The translations under genes were made by a program, and so were the position numbers. Under the pieces are notes generated by a model. It was not told the DNA's origin, ran no database searches, and was given only the letters and a program-made list of their open reading frames with translations. 64,000 nt of DNA from Shinisaurus crocodilurus (lineage: Eukaryota > Chordata > Lepidosauria > Squamata > Shinisauridae), in assembly GCA_021292165.1 (NCBI GenBank), contig CM037878.1, positions 294,238,971 to 294,302,970 of the forward strand. Direction: 5' to 3'. The first letter of the stretch is position 1; each line of letters starts with the position of its first letter. Shown piece by piece: positions 1 through 12,000 of the stretch.

Positions 1-11
1 GTGCTGCTCAC

Positions 12-94
12 CAGCTCGGAGGACGGACTTTCTTCTTTATCCCCAGGTAGATTTTCAGGTTCTTCACGGGCCATTCCTTCTCTGGTCTGTGGCT
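12..94 (-). CDS. ARAP1: ARAP1 exon: PH5 continuation
   Basis: The exon encodes [20 protein letters not shown] and then KKVRPPS, with two bases of the next codon before the donor GTGAGC. The acceptor is CTCTGTCCAG. PH5 continues outside the window. Confidence 0.94.
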
Positions 95-3000
95 CTGGAC
101 AGAGACAAGAAGAGGATGGAGGGGAGAACAGGAACAAGACAAAGTCATCTCCCAATTCAGGGGTGCAGAACCTCCTGCCCCCTTTCCCCCGACGGCTTGC
201 TGGCGTCCCAGCTTTTGCACATTTCCCCCGGTTCTTAAAGGTTGAAATGCCTCTCTCCTGCACCTGGGCCAATGGCAGTAAGTGCTGTAAGCCCAAATAT
301 GCAGGTATTTTTGGCATTTTGGCCCCGCCCCTTTGGTCTTCCTTCCTCTGGAATGCGGCCCCCGAGACCGGCTCTGAAACGGAATGCGGCCCGCGAGGCT
401 GGGAGAGGCTCAACGCCCCTGTCCAAAATCAACAAACCCTGGCCAATGTCAGTGACGCCCAAGGGAGCCAAAGTGGCCTCCAGCTGTCACGGGGCGCCGG
501 CAAAGCGCCTGCCCCAGGAAGACCCCTTCCAAGCGGAGGCGACGCGGCCGCAGCCCCAACCAGCAGAGTATTTCGGCGGAACGAGTGAGGCGCCGTGGCC
601 GGAAGGGGGCAACCGCACAGCGGGCTTGGCGATGCCGCCACCGCCAGCAGTGCCGACGTACCCGGACTTCCTTGTAGAGGCGAAGGCAGCTGCTGTTCAG
701 GATGAAGTAGCGGTCGTGGAAGCCGGTGCTCAGCCCCACGCCCAGCACGTTCTTCTCCTCCCTGAACTTCATCATCCCGTGCTTGCTGTCGCCCACCTTG
801 CTGGCTGGGGAAGAACCAAAGGGAGTTGGGAGCCCATTGTCAAGGGTGGGACCCGTGAAGATGGGACTTGTAGTAGCTGAGACTTTAGAGAAACCCTGTT
901 AGATGTCCCTTCCCCCCCCCCCCATTGCTGTTTAGCTAACGGATTTTTACTGTAGTCTTTTGGAATGTACTGGGAGGGTGGTTGGGAGCACCTGGGAGAT
1001 AAGGGTGAGCTGCAGAGCTGAGAAGCAAGGTCAGGCGTTAATTGGGATGAAGTCATGAGAAAGTGTCTACAGCTGAGAAAGGGCGGAGGGCCCTCCTTCG
1101 CCAGCCAGGAAGATAGGATTGGTGAACGCTGGGCGGGAAAATGGACCCTGGTGGCAATAAAGGAGCTAGGGGAAAAGGCTTCAGGGTTCTTCCTTTGGGG
1201 CGTGGATGCTGGGAAGTTCCATCTGGGCAGGTATGCCACTCTGACAGGTTAGCTAGGAAAAGCTAGGCCTGGTTTGACTTGCTTTGTTCCTGCAGACTCT
1301 TGGGGTTTGTTTTTATATTCTTTTAGAGTCCCTTTTTATTCCCATTCCCTTTTCCTCACAACAATTACCTCACCCCTTTTCCCCTTACCTTCTTTTAGCC
1401 CTTTCTTATAAGGGATTATTTTACTTATATTGGACACTTGGAGACCCTACACTGACTAACTTGTTATTTTTACTTTTTAATAAAGTCTCCAACTTAATCT
1501 TGGCGTGTGTTCCTTGTCTAAAGGTTGGGGCTGCTACACCGGTTTGGTGTATGGGACCTTGGGAGGTGTGAGCCAGTCCAGGGAACATTGGGACTGTGGC
1601 CTACCCTGGAGGGTTGGTGTAAGATCAGCCTCCTTCACATGGTGGCTTAGCGGTCGGATTTTGCAGCCCACCTGAGGAACATTTGTTTGTCAAACCAGGC
1701 AAGGGTTTGTTATTTTCCAGATAGGGAAAAGTTTTCATGGCAGAAGTGGAGTCTGCCCTGTTGGATCAGGACCGACCCCTGCTGGGAGCAGAGGCGGCAG
1801 ACGATCCGCCGGTGTTGGACCGGGAGGAAATTTTACCAGTTGAGGTTCCTCGAGTCGCCCCTCCTATTGAAGTGACTGTTGACTGGGAAGGCGCGGAGGG
1901 CGAAGAGAGAAGGGTATCGATCCCATCTCGCTTGGCAGACTGGATAGTGGAATCTAGGGGCCGAGGGGAGATCTCCAGGTTTCGGAGGTGGAGTACGGGC
2001 AGCGGGAGTGACCAAGGAGAAGAAGAGGGAGCAACAGCGGTTCCCCTCCGGCGGACCCGGAGGATCCCGAACCTGTCTCGTCCCAGATCTACTTCCAAGG
2101 AGGGAGAGAGACAAAAAGACCTGTCTCGCCCCAGGCCTACGTCCAGAGAAAGAGAATTACAAAAGCAAGTTGACCTTCTGCAAAACCAGTTGGCAAAACA
2201 CACTGGGACTGTTCATCCTGAGAAGCCAAACTTCAAGGATCTGCCCCGTTTTCACGAGGGGCAGGATCCGTTGGAATATTTGGGCTTGTTTGAAATTGCC
2301 TGCGAAGATGAGCGTATTCCCCGTGGCAGCTGGATGTCGGCCCTTCGATCACGAGCCTCTGGCTGTCTGGCTCAACCGTTGTACAGCGTCCCGCGTGAGG
2401 ATATGCATAACTATGGACAGTTTAAAGAACTAGTCAGACAAACTTTTTGCCTTTCGGCCGAGAGGTGTTGGCAACGTTTCAGAGAAATTAAGGCTGAGCC
2501 CGGTGAGGGTTTTGTCTCCACGGCAACGAGGCTGCGGAGGTCCCTGGATTTATGGCTGGAGACGGCTCAAGCTGCCTCCTTTCGAGATTTGCGGGAGCTA
2601 GTGGCCTTAGAACAGTTTTATGCCGTTCTTCCCGAAGGAAGGGCAGCGCTGGTGAGTGATCAGCGGCCCACCACCCTCCGGCAAGCGGCGCTGCTTGCGG
2701 ACCAGATGGGAGTTTATCGGAAGGGTGGAAGCAGCAATCGAACCACCCCAGCCAAGCCGGCGGGAGGCGGCGGAAAGAGTGAAACACCAAATCCAACGAA
2801 GTCGGGAGGACCAACTGGAGGAGGAATCGGGCCCAAAGCTACTTCGACCCCGACGGCGACAGGGTGCTTTTATTGTAAAGCTGAAGGTCATATGCGTCGA
2901 GACTGCCCCAGATTAAAAGCCAAGTTGCAAAAAGAAGCAGCTGCTAAAGTGGGTGCTGTGAGACCAGTGCCTCTCGCTGACTCCCCCGGAGAAGCCTCGG

Positions 3001-6000
3001 ATTGGAGTGAGGCCAGCGAGGGAGAGGGAGAAGATCCAGCCCCACGTATTCCGGGAAATGGAGTCGCGGCCAGGCATTCCCCGTCACAGAAGAGAAAGGA
3101 GCCAGCGATGGCTTTGGTTCAACCGGGACAAGTCAAGTGGAGCCAGCTACAATTCTGTGAGTCTCTTAAAATTAATGGGCAATGGGGACAGGGTTGGAGA
3201 GACAGTGGGGCTGCCCTTTCCGCTATTGACCGGAGTTTGGTGAAGCCAGGACAAATGCTAGAGGGACAATTTTTTACCATCACTCCTTATAACTCTCCCC
3301 CCATTGCCATGCCTTTGGCCAGAATACCGTTAGAATACAAAAATTGGAAAGGAGAATTGGACTTGTTAGTACATGAAACTGAATTTACTACGTTTCTTAT
3401 TGGAAATGATCTGGCTTTCTTGGCCAGTCAAGCCCCTGTTTTAGCGGTGACTCGGAGTCAAACAATTAAGACGAAGCAGGCCTCCCCAGACCCCGTATTC
3501 CCTGCCCAGACAGTAGAATCTTGCCCCCCTGCTGAGGGGGAGGCGACAGCTACGGACAGACGGGCAAGGGAGGGGGACGGAGACCCAGCAGAGCCAGAGT
3601 CAGCTAAACAGCAGGGAAAAGATTTACTGCCGGCAGGCGAAGAGGATGTGGCGGAGAGAGAAGAAATCCTTTCAGGGAATCTTCGCTCCACTGCCTTTGT
3701 GGAGGCTCAAAACCAAGATCCGTCCTTGCAGGAGTGCAGGGAGGCGGCGGAAAACCAGGTGGCTACCGTGACGCCTCAACATCCTGTTCGGTTCTTTTGG
3801 GAGGCGGGAGTCTTATACCGAGAGTTTGCACCGAAAGGAGTTGGACAAAGGTGGAAGATTTATCGCCAGTTAGTGGTGCCACAAGGGTTTCGAGAACCGG
3901 TCTTACAGTTGGCTCATGCCACTGCGTGGCGGGGGCATTTGGGGAGGAAACGGACTTTGCACAAGGTGTCTAATGAATTTTATTGGCCTTCAGTGGCCGA
4001 AGCCGTGAAAAACTATTGTCGCTCTTGTGACACCTGCCAAAGAGTGGGGTTCAATAAAGATCACCCTAAAGCCCCTTTACAGCCCCTCCCCCGAATAGAG
4101 ACTCCTCTTGAAAAAATTGCTGTGGATATATTGGGGCCTTTCCAGACGCCCACCAAGACAGGCAAAAAATTCAATTCTCACGGTTGTGGATTTCGCAACT
4201 CGCTATGCAGAAGCTGTACCGTTAACATCAATCACTGCTTCTACTTTGGCTAAGACTTTATTAACTATTTGTGCCCGGCTGGGTATGCCCAAAGTAGTAC
4301 TTTCAGACCGGGGACCTGGATTTGTGTCTCAACTAATGCAAAAGATGTGGGAACTGGGAGGGGTAGAGCAATGTTTCTCTGTACCCTACCATCATCAGAC
4401 AAATGGGCTAGTGGAGAGGTTCAATCAGACCCTGGGAAAGATGATTCGAGCCTATGTGACAAACCACCCTAAAGACTGGGATCAAGGGCTTCCCATGCTC
4501 TTATTTGCGTATCGAGATGCCCCTCAGGAAAGCCTGGGGTTTTCTCCGAATGAGCTAATGTTTGGCCGGGAACTCAAGAGGTCCTCTGACTATGCTTAGA
4601 GAAGAGTGGGAACAAAAGGTGGCTAGTTCCTCTCAGAATGTTATAAGTTTTATGCAAATGCTACAGAATACTCTGAGAGAGGTACAACAAGTGGCGCAGG
4701 AGCATTTAGCCCAAGCTCAAGGCACGCAAAAGGCGTGGTATGATCAGACTGCCCGAGTCCGAGTGTTTCAGCCTGGAGACCAGGTACTTGTTCTCAAACC
4801 GGTTAAGCCCGATAAGTTAACCCTTAAGTGGGAAGGGCCTTTGACTGTGAAAGAGCGGCTGGGGGAAGTCAACTATCTGCTGCAGTATGCAGAGACCTCG
4901 CGATTGCCGAAGGTTTTTCATGTCAATATGCTTAAGCGGTATGTGGACCGGAAAGATTTTGTGTTTCCCCTTCAGCCTGGGCCCGAAGAGCTGGATGGGC
5001 CTTTGGATCTGTTAGAAGAATGTCAACAGAAAGGAGGGATAGAGGAAATACCCTGGCCTTTAACTTTGCCCCTACAGCAACGCCAAGGATTACAACAATT
5101 AATTACAGATTTTGCTCCTTTGTTTTCCAGCATTCCAGGGAGAACGACGTTAGTACAACATGCCATTCCGACAGGGGAACATGCTCCCGTGCGCTCCTAT
5201 CCCTATCGAGCTACAGGCCGACATGCAGAAATTATTGAACAGGAATTACAGTCTATGTTAGATCTGGGTGTTATTAGACCGTCCCAGAGCATGTGGTCTT
5301 CTCCTATTGTACTGGTGAGCAAGAAGCAGTCCCAAGAAGTGAGATTTTGTATAGATTTTAGAAAAATTAATGAATTGACCCCTACCCCATGCCCAGAGCA
5401 GACCATCTGATAGAACAGTGATTGCGAACCTATGGCACGGGTGCCGCAGCTGGCACGCAGGGACCTCTCTGTGGGCACTCGAGCCATGGGTCACCAGATC
5501 GCGAAAAGACCGTCCCCTTCTGCAAAACACTAATGATCTTGTTCTTTCTCACAGTGTGGAACAGAATGATTTTATTCTAGAATTCCTGTTACAGAATTCT
5601 TTTCTACATTGTTATCACATTTAAAAGATTTTGAAGAATGATGCACAGAGCATGGCTTAGATGTAAAGCCCTAACAATTGACCTGAGTGCTGCATGTGTT
5701 GCTCTCAAACTAATGGAGTATGAGCCAAGGTTTGGCAAATTATCAGCATGCATGCAATAGCAAAAATCACATTAATTGTGCAAAAGCATGCCCAATGCAA
5801 ACTTTTACCTAATGCAGTCCAAGACATAAAGTGTTTAAAATGTGTTAAGTACGTTTAGTTTTCTTGTTTATCTTGCTCATCCTAGTACAGGTTGACTTTT
5901 ACTTTTACTAATGCGACACCTGTAGAAGCAGGAAAAGGACCCAGGGTAAAGCTTGCCCCATACAATTTCAGTCTAGCATATCATCATATTACAAGTTGAG

Positions 6001-9000
6001 AATCCCTTATCCAAAAATACGTGTGCCTAATTATTTAAAAAGTTTGTATAAATTCCCTTCAGGCTATGTGTACAATGTAGTACTATAATAATTTTTTGAG
6101 TTGATTTTTTTTTCAACAAAAAACTGTATCATTGAAAGCTCTGTTGTTGTTTTTTTCTTTTAAGACAAAAGATGTTAATTAGTTCGGACAACTGTATGAG
6201 TTGTTTTTCTAAAACTAAAACCTCGGTATTCAGGTTTAATTGCAGTATTGGCACTTTGAAATAAATAAGTTGGTTTTGTGTTGCAGTTTGGGCACTCGGG
6301 CTCAAAAAGGTTCGCCATCACTGTGATAGAACAATTGGGAACAGCCAAGTACATTACCACTTTGGACTTGACTAAGGGATATTGGCAGGTGCCTCTGGCA
6401 GAAGAGGACGCCCCCAAAACTGCTTTTGTTACCCATAAAGGGCTATTCGAGTTCACCGTCCTCCCGTTTGGTCTCCAATCGGCACCATTAACCTTCATGC
6501 GTCTAATGGATAAACTGTTGAATGGGCTGGGGGCCTTTGCCTGTGCTTATTTAGATGATTTAGCCATTTTTTCGCAGACTTGGGAAGAGCATCTGGATCA
6601 TCTTCGACAAGTGTTCGAGCGGCTTACAGAAGCTGGGTTAACGATAAAAGCTCAAAAATGTCAATTTGGTTTGGGGGAGGTGGTGTACCTTGGCCATAGG
6701 GTGGGGAGTGGAAATATCAAGCCTCTGGAAGCAAAGTTGGAAGCCATCCGAGATTGGCCTGTGCCCCAAACTACAAGAGACAAGATCAATCTTTTCTGGG
6801 GCTAGCTGGCTACTATCGGAGATTTGTACCACATTACAGTACTATTGCCGCGTCTTTGACGGACTTGTGTCAGAAAAGAAAACCAGTGCGAGTAATTTGG
6901 ACAGAAAGGTGCCAGCAGGCCTTTGACCTTCTTAAAGACAAATTAACGGCAGCCCCTATCTTGAGAGCCCCTGACTTTTCCTCTCCTTTTGTGTTACAAA
7001 CAGATGCATCGGCAACTGGGGTTGGGGCTGTGCTGTTACAGGAGGGACCTGATCGGCAACTGCTGCCAGTGGCCTATTTGAGTAAGAAGTTGATCCCTCG
7101 GGAAAGAAATCTGTCCACCATTGAAAAAGAATGTTTAGCCATCGTGTGGGCTTTGGGGAAATTACGGCCTTACCTTTGGGGGAGGTCGTTTCAATTACAG
7201 ACAGATCATTCTCCTTTGTGTTGGCTAAACAAAATGAAAAATTCGAATGGGAAATTGGTACGGTGGAGTCTGGCCTTACAAGATTATACATTTTCCGTAG
7301 TTCATATTAAGGGAAGGGAGAATGTATTGGCTGATAGCTTGTCTCGGATTCACACTGTAGAATAAGTAGAAGATGAGGTCTGGCAGGAATTCCCTCCCAG
7401 TCTCATCTCCTTAAAGGGGGGGATGTGAAGATGGGACTTGTAGTAGCTGAGACTTTAGAGAAACCCTGTTAGATGTCCCTTCCCCCCCCATTGCTGTTTA
7501 GCTAACGGATTTTTACTTTAGTCTTTTGGAATGTACTGGGAGGGTGGTTGGGAGCACCTGGGAGATAAGGGTGAGCTGCAGAGCTGAGAAGCAAGGTCAG
7601 GCGTTAATTGGGATGAAGTCATGAGAAAGTGTCTACAGCTGAGAAAGGGCGGGGGGCCCTCCTTCGACAGTTAGGAAGACAGGATTGGTGAACGCTGGGC
7701 GAGAAAATGGACCCTGGGGGCAATAAAGGAGCTAGGGGAAAAGGCTTCAGGGTTCTTCCTTTGGGGCGTGGATGCTGGGAAGTTCCATCTGGGCAGGTAT
7801 GCCACTCTGACAGGTTAGCTAGGAAAAGCTAGGCCTGGTTTGACTTGCTTTGTTCCTGCAGACTCTTGGGGTTTGTTTTTATATTCTTTTAGAGTCCCTT
7901 TTTATTCCCATAATCCCTTTTCCTCACAACAACTACCTCACCCCTTTTCCCTTACCTTTTAGCCCTTTCTTATAAGGGATTATTTTACTTATATTGGACA
8001 CTTGGAGACCCTACACTGACTAACTTGTTATTTTTACTTTTTAATAAAGTCTCCAACTTAATCTTGGCGTGTGTTCCTTGTCTAAAGGTTGGGGCTGCTA
8101 CACCGGTTTGGTGTATGGGACCTTGGGAGGTGTGAGCCAGTCCAGGGAACATTGGGACTGTGGCCTACCCTGGAGGGTTGGCGTAAGATCAGCCTCCTTC
8201 ACAGGACCCAGTTGACCGGGAGCGGCGGTGGCGGCGGCAGCGTTCCGGGGCCTTTGGGGGCGGGGGGTGGGTGTTTGCTGCCAGCCGGGCAACGCAGAGA
8301 GGCAGCTCCAAAAACGGGGGGGGGGGGAGGAGGGAAAGTGGCCGGCGGTCACCATATTTTTGTGTGCCGGTCAGCATTCCAGCCCCACGTGGGATACAGA
8401 TGGGAAGGGAAAGCCGGGCTGTGAACGGAATCTTGGCCTGAACCAGCAAGGCACAAACGCAACATGCAGACTCGCAGGCGCACTGTGGAAGTGTGCACAC
8501 ACGGCCTCGTCACGTGATGGCCACCCCTTGGTTTCTGCCACGGCCACTGGGCACTCGGAGGTGCACTGCCTCCATACACGGGGGTCCCGTTAATTGCCGA
8601 GAGACCGCTCTTCATAAATGCCCCCCCCTTTTAAAAGCCGTCTGTGTCCGCCTTCCCCAACCTGGTGCCCTCCGGATGGGTTGGACTACAACTCCCATCA
8701 TTCCTAGCTGGCCTGGCCCCATTGGGAGTTGCAGTCCATCTGGAGGGCGGCAGTTGCGGGAAGGCTCGGCCCTGAATCTGCTTGCAAACCGCCATCCCAG
8801 AACCATGGGAAAATTCTCTCTCTTCCCTCCTTGCTGAATGGGGACTTGAACCCCACATCCAGGCCCAGCCTTGCAGCCGCCACACCACCCAAGCCCTCCA
8901 GGAACGGCGGCCCCTTCTCGGCCGGCCCTGGTCTCAGGCCGACGGGCTGCCCGTAGCAGCAGCGGACGGCTGCCTCCGGCTACCTACCTAGATAAAGCAA

Positions 9001-12000
9001 CATGTTGTCCATGGACAGCTGCTTCTTCACCACCAGGTAGCTGTCCTTGCCCAGGCTGTGGAAGATGGGAAGGACCTTCTCGCTGTAGTGCAGGGGCCGT
9101 TCTTCAGCGGGAAAGGGAGAGAAAGCGCGAGATGGAGAAACGGGGGAACGACAGCACAGAGGGGTGGGAAGAAGAGCTTCCCGAGAGAAGAAGAAGAAGG
9201 GCTGCCCAAGCCATGGCGCCACCAGGGTCGGAGCATGGGGCACAGGTCCGGGGCCCTACCGTCTGACTGGGAGGGTCCCAAACAACCCCCCAACAAGTGG
9301 CGGTGGCTCCTCCCCCTGCCAACCCACTGCGAACAGGAAGCGATGCGGCAGCCAGCCCGTCAAGGCTGCCGCCTCTCGTGCACCACTCTTAAAGGTTCTT
9401 TGTTAACTTTTGAGTAGCAGCGAGCTGAACCAGACACTGCCTTTGTGGGGGACGCAGCCAACGAGGGCACTGGAGTGGCGATCGACTGCTGCGGCAGGGA
9501 GGGGCCGGCCAGGAGGGCCCCACCCCAGGGGAAAGGACTGTGCCAGAGCCCCCTCAAGCCTGGCGGCGCCCCCGGGCCCAAGGCAGCAGGCCACCGTGAA
9601 GGCAACAGCCCGGTCTCATCCGTGGCACTGCGAGGGAGCCTGGGTGGCCCTCCGAGGACGCGGCTGTCGCCCAGGCTCTTCCGGGGTCCCGCTCCGAGGG
9701 GGAGGAAGCTCTGCCCACCGGCATGCTCAAGCCACCGACCTGCCTCCTCCCGTTCGTTGACTTCGAAGCAGCTCCAGAAATCTTTCTCCTTCATGACGAT
9801 TTTCCTCCGGTCCAAGATTTCGAACGTCAGCTCTTCCGCCGTCATGGTGGCGGGAATCTGGAGGAGGGGCGAAAGACTTAAAAGAGTGAGCCCCCCTGAC
9901 CTCTCGAGCGCGCCTCGCCAGTCGCTTTCAAGTGGAAACAGAGCAAGGGAAGGGGGAGGGGAAGCGCACCGGGGCGCCCCAACGTGACAAAGCCACAGCC
10001 CTGGATGGACTTTGTCCCGATCTACAATGTGGGGAATAACTGTGTACGGTTTGGAGTTTGCCTGCCCGCACTCCAAAAGGGTGCCGGGGCGCTGGAAAAG
10101 GTGCAGAAGAGCGCGGTCCAAAGGGTGAGGTGGCTGGAGCATCTGCCTTACGAGGAAAGGCTACGAGGTTTGGGGCTTTTTCGATCATACACAACCGAGA
10201 TTTATTAAGTCAAGCTTTATTATATGGAGAAGGTGGAGGGAAAGAGAAGTTTTGTTCCCTCCTCTCACAACACTAGTGCAGCCTTCCCCAACTTGGGGCC
10301 CTCCAGACGTGCTGGACTCCAACTCCCATAATCCCACAGCCAGCTACGCTGGCTGTGGGATTATGGGAGTTGGAGTCCAGCACGTCTGGAGGGCCCCAAG
10401 TTGGGGAAGGCTGCTCTAAACCCCACCTCTGATCACTCCCCTACACCCCGAGAGTCCCAGCTCTTGCTAACACGGGGGTCCAATTTGCCTCCCACCACAG
10501 ACCTCGAGAGGCCTCCCACCACCACCCAATTAAACCGGGGGAGGGGGGGAAGGAATGCACGGCCTGCAGGTCGTATGCGGCCCCTGCCACCCCCAGGTGC
10601 CCCCCAAATTAAAAACTATATTATTTCCCAAAAAAAAACCAGCCTCCACAATGGCTACATAATGCCCAAACGGGTTAAATTTAGCTTGCAAAGAAGCTAA
10701 ATGTAGCCAGGATAACACTCTGTAGAACTACCGAATTTCAGTGGGAAACTGGCGATTTCGGGCATTTTTTTCTTTCTTTGGAGGGGGCCCCAAGGCTGTG
10801 TGGCGTCCCAGGAAATGTGCTCGTGATGGGGCCCTAGGGGGCGAAAATGGCCCCCAGACCTCCAGAAGTTGCCCAGCCCTGAATTAAATTCTTCCCGCAT
10901 TTTCTCTCTATCCACACCTTGATGTGCTGCTCCGCGTCGGTCTTCTTCTCCTCCAGGTACACGGTGCAGATGAAGTCACCGGCTTGCTGGGTGGGGACAA
11001 AACATCGAGGAGAGTGAAAGGAGCATAAACAGAGGGCAGCGCGCCAGCCCATCTCACCCCACCTTGCAAACCAGGGCTGTGGCGGACGCACTACGGCACC
11101 TACCTGCGTCCCGCTGGACGAGGCCGCGTTCCGTATCTTCATGATGGCTTCAATCTCCTCTTGTTGCTTCCTCATCTCTTCCTCGTCCACCTGCCAAGCC
11201 GTTGCAAACGGAAGAGAGGAGGAGGAGGAGGAGGAGAAAAGAATAACTCGGCCTTTCACACCTGCTGCCCTTCAGATGTTTTGGGAGGCAACTCCCAGCA
11301 TTCCCTGGCCAACCTCCCCCCAAGCGCCAGAGACTTGGGGGTGGGGTGGGGCTTGGCGAGGGGAGTGGGTGGCGCCCATGGAGGGAGCCCGAGCCTCCCC
11401 CGGGCCAGGTGGGGAACCTCTGTGGGCTGGTGCAGCCGAGGGTGAGATCGGAGGGCTGGCGCTCCGTCTCGGCATTAGGCCACTTTCCATGTCCCGGTCT
11501 CAAGGGGCCCTTCCTACCAATGTGCTGCTGCCGACTCCGGGCTCCCCGTGTCCCAGGACAGACCAGCGGGGGCCCACCTCGCCTCCCGTACCCCAGTGTG
11601 CCAATTCTGGCCTCCCCACCCGTGGCCGCTTCACCGCCCCCGTCCCCGCTCGCCCTCTCCACCCCAGGCCAAAACCTACGCTGAATATGTCCGTGTAGCA
11701 CCCGATGAGGTCCTCCACCACGCGCCCGGCCTTGTAGTCTTTGCCGTCCGTCTGGAAGAGGGTCGGCCCGAAGACGATGGCCAGGTTGTGGGTGGTCATC
11801 TGGTTCATGTCGGAGGAGCACTGGACCCTGCAAGGAAACCAGGGAGCGGCTGTGGAACTGGCACCCCTTCCCTCCTGCCAAAGGGGAGGCATTTCGCGGA
11901 GGACCAACGGGCTTCCGACGCTAACAGAGAATTTTCAGAGGCAGGGCGTCCACCGCTGAGCACCGAGTGGCAGCGAGATGAGCAACAGCGGGACCCAGCC

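Larger units (their letters stand above)
854..8203 (+). mobile_element. Gmr1-like Ty3/gypsy LTR retrotransposon
   Basis: Two about 780-bp LTRs flank gag, protease, integrase, RT and RNase H segments, in that order. The repeat GGACC at 849-853 and 8204-8208 is a 5-bp target duplication. A tRNA primer site beginning TGG follows the 5' LTR, and a polypurine tract (7413-7423) precedes the 3' LTR. Integrase ahead of RT is unlike most Ty3/gypsy elements and is the known hallmark of the Gmr1 clade. The element is antisense to ARAP1. It is disabled by frame changes near 4165, 4580 and 6785 and by a hAT insertion at 5416-6323. The LTRs differ at roughly a dozen bases plus small indels by eye, so the insertion is fairly young. 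Confidence 0.9.

Noticed and set aside
1..588. Plus-strand frame of 195 codons at the window start
   Set aside because: It is antisense to an ARAP1 exon and intron and has no recognisable domain.
11150..11881. Minus-strand 243-codon frame
   Set aside because: It reads through the RhoGAP exon at 11680-11827 in the wrong frame and through intron. The true coding frame is set by splice sites.
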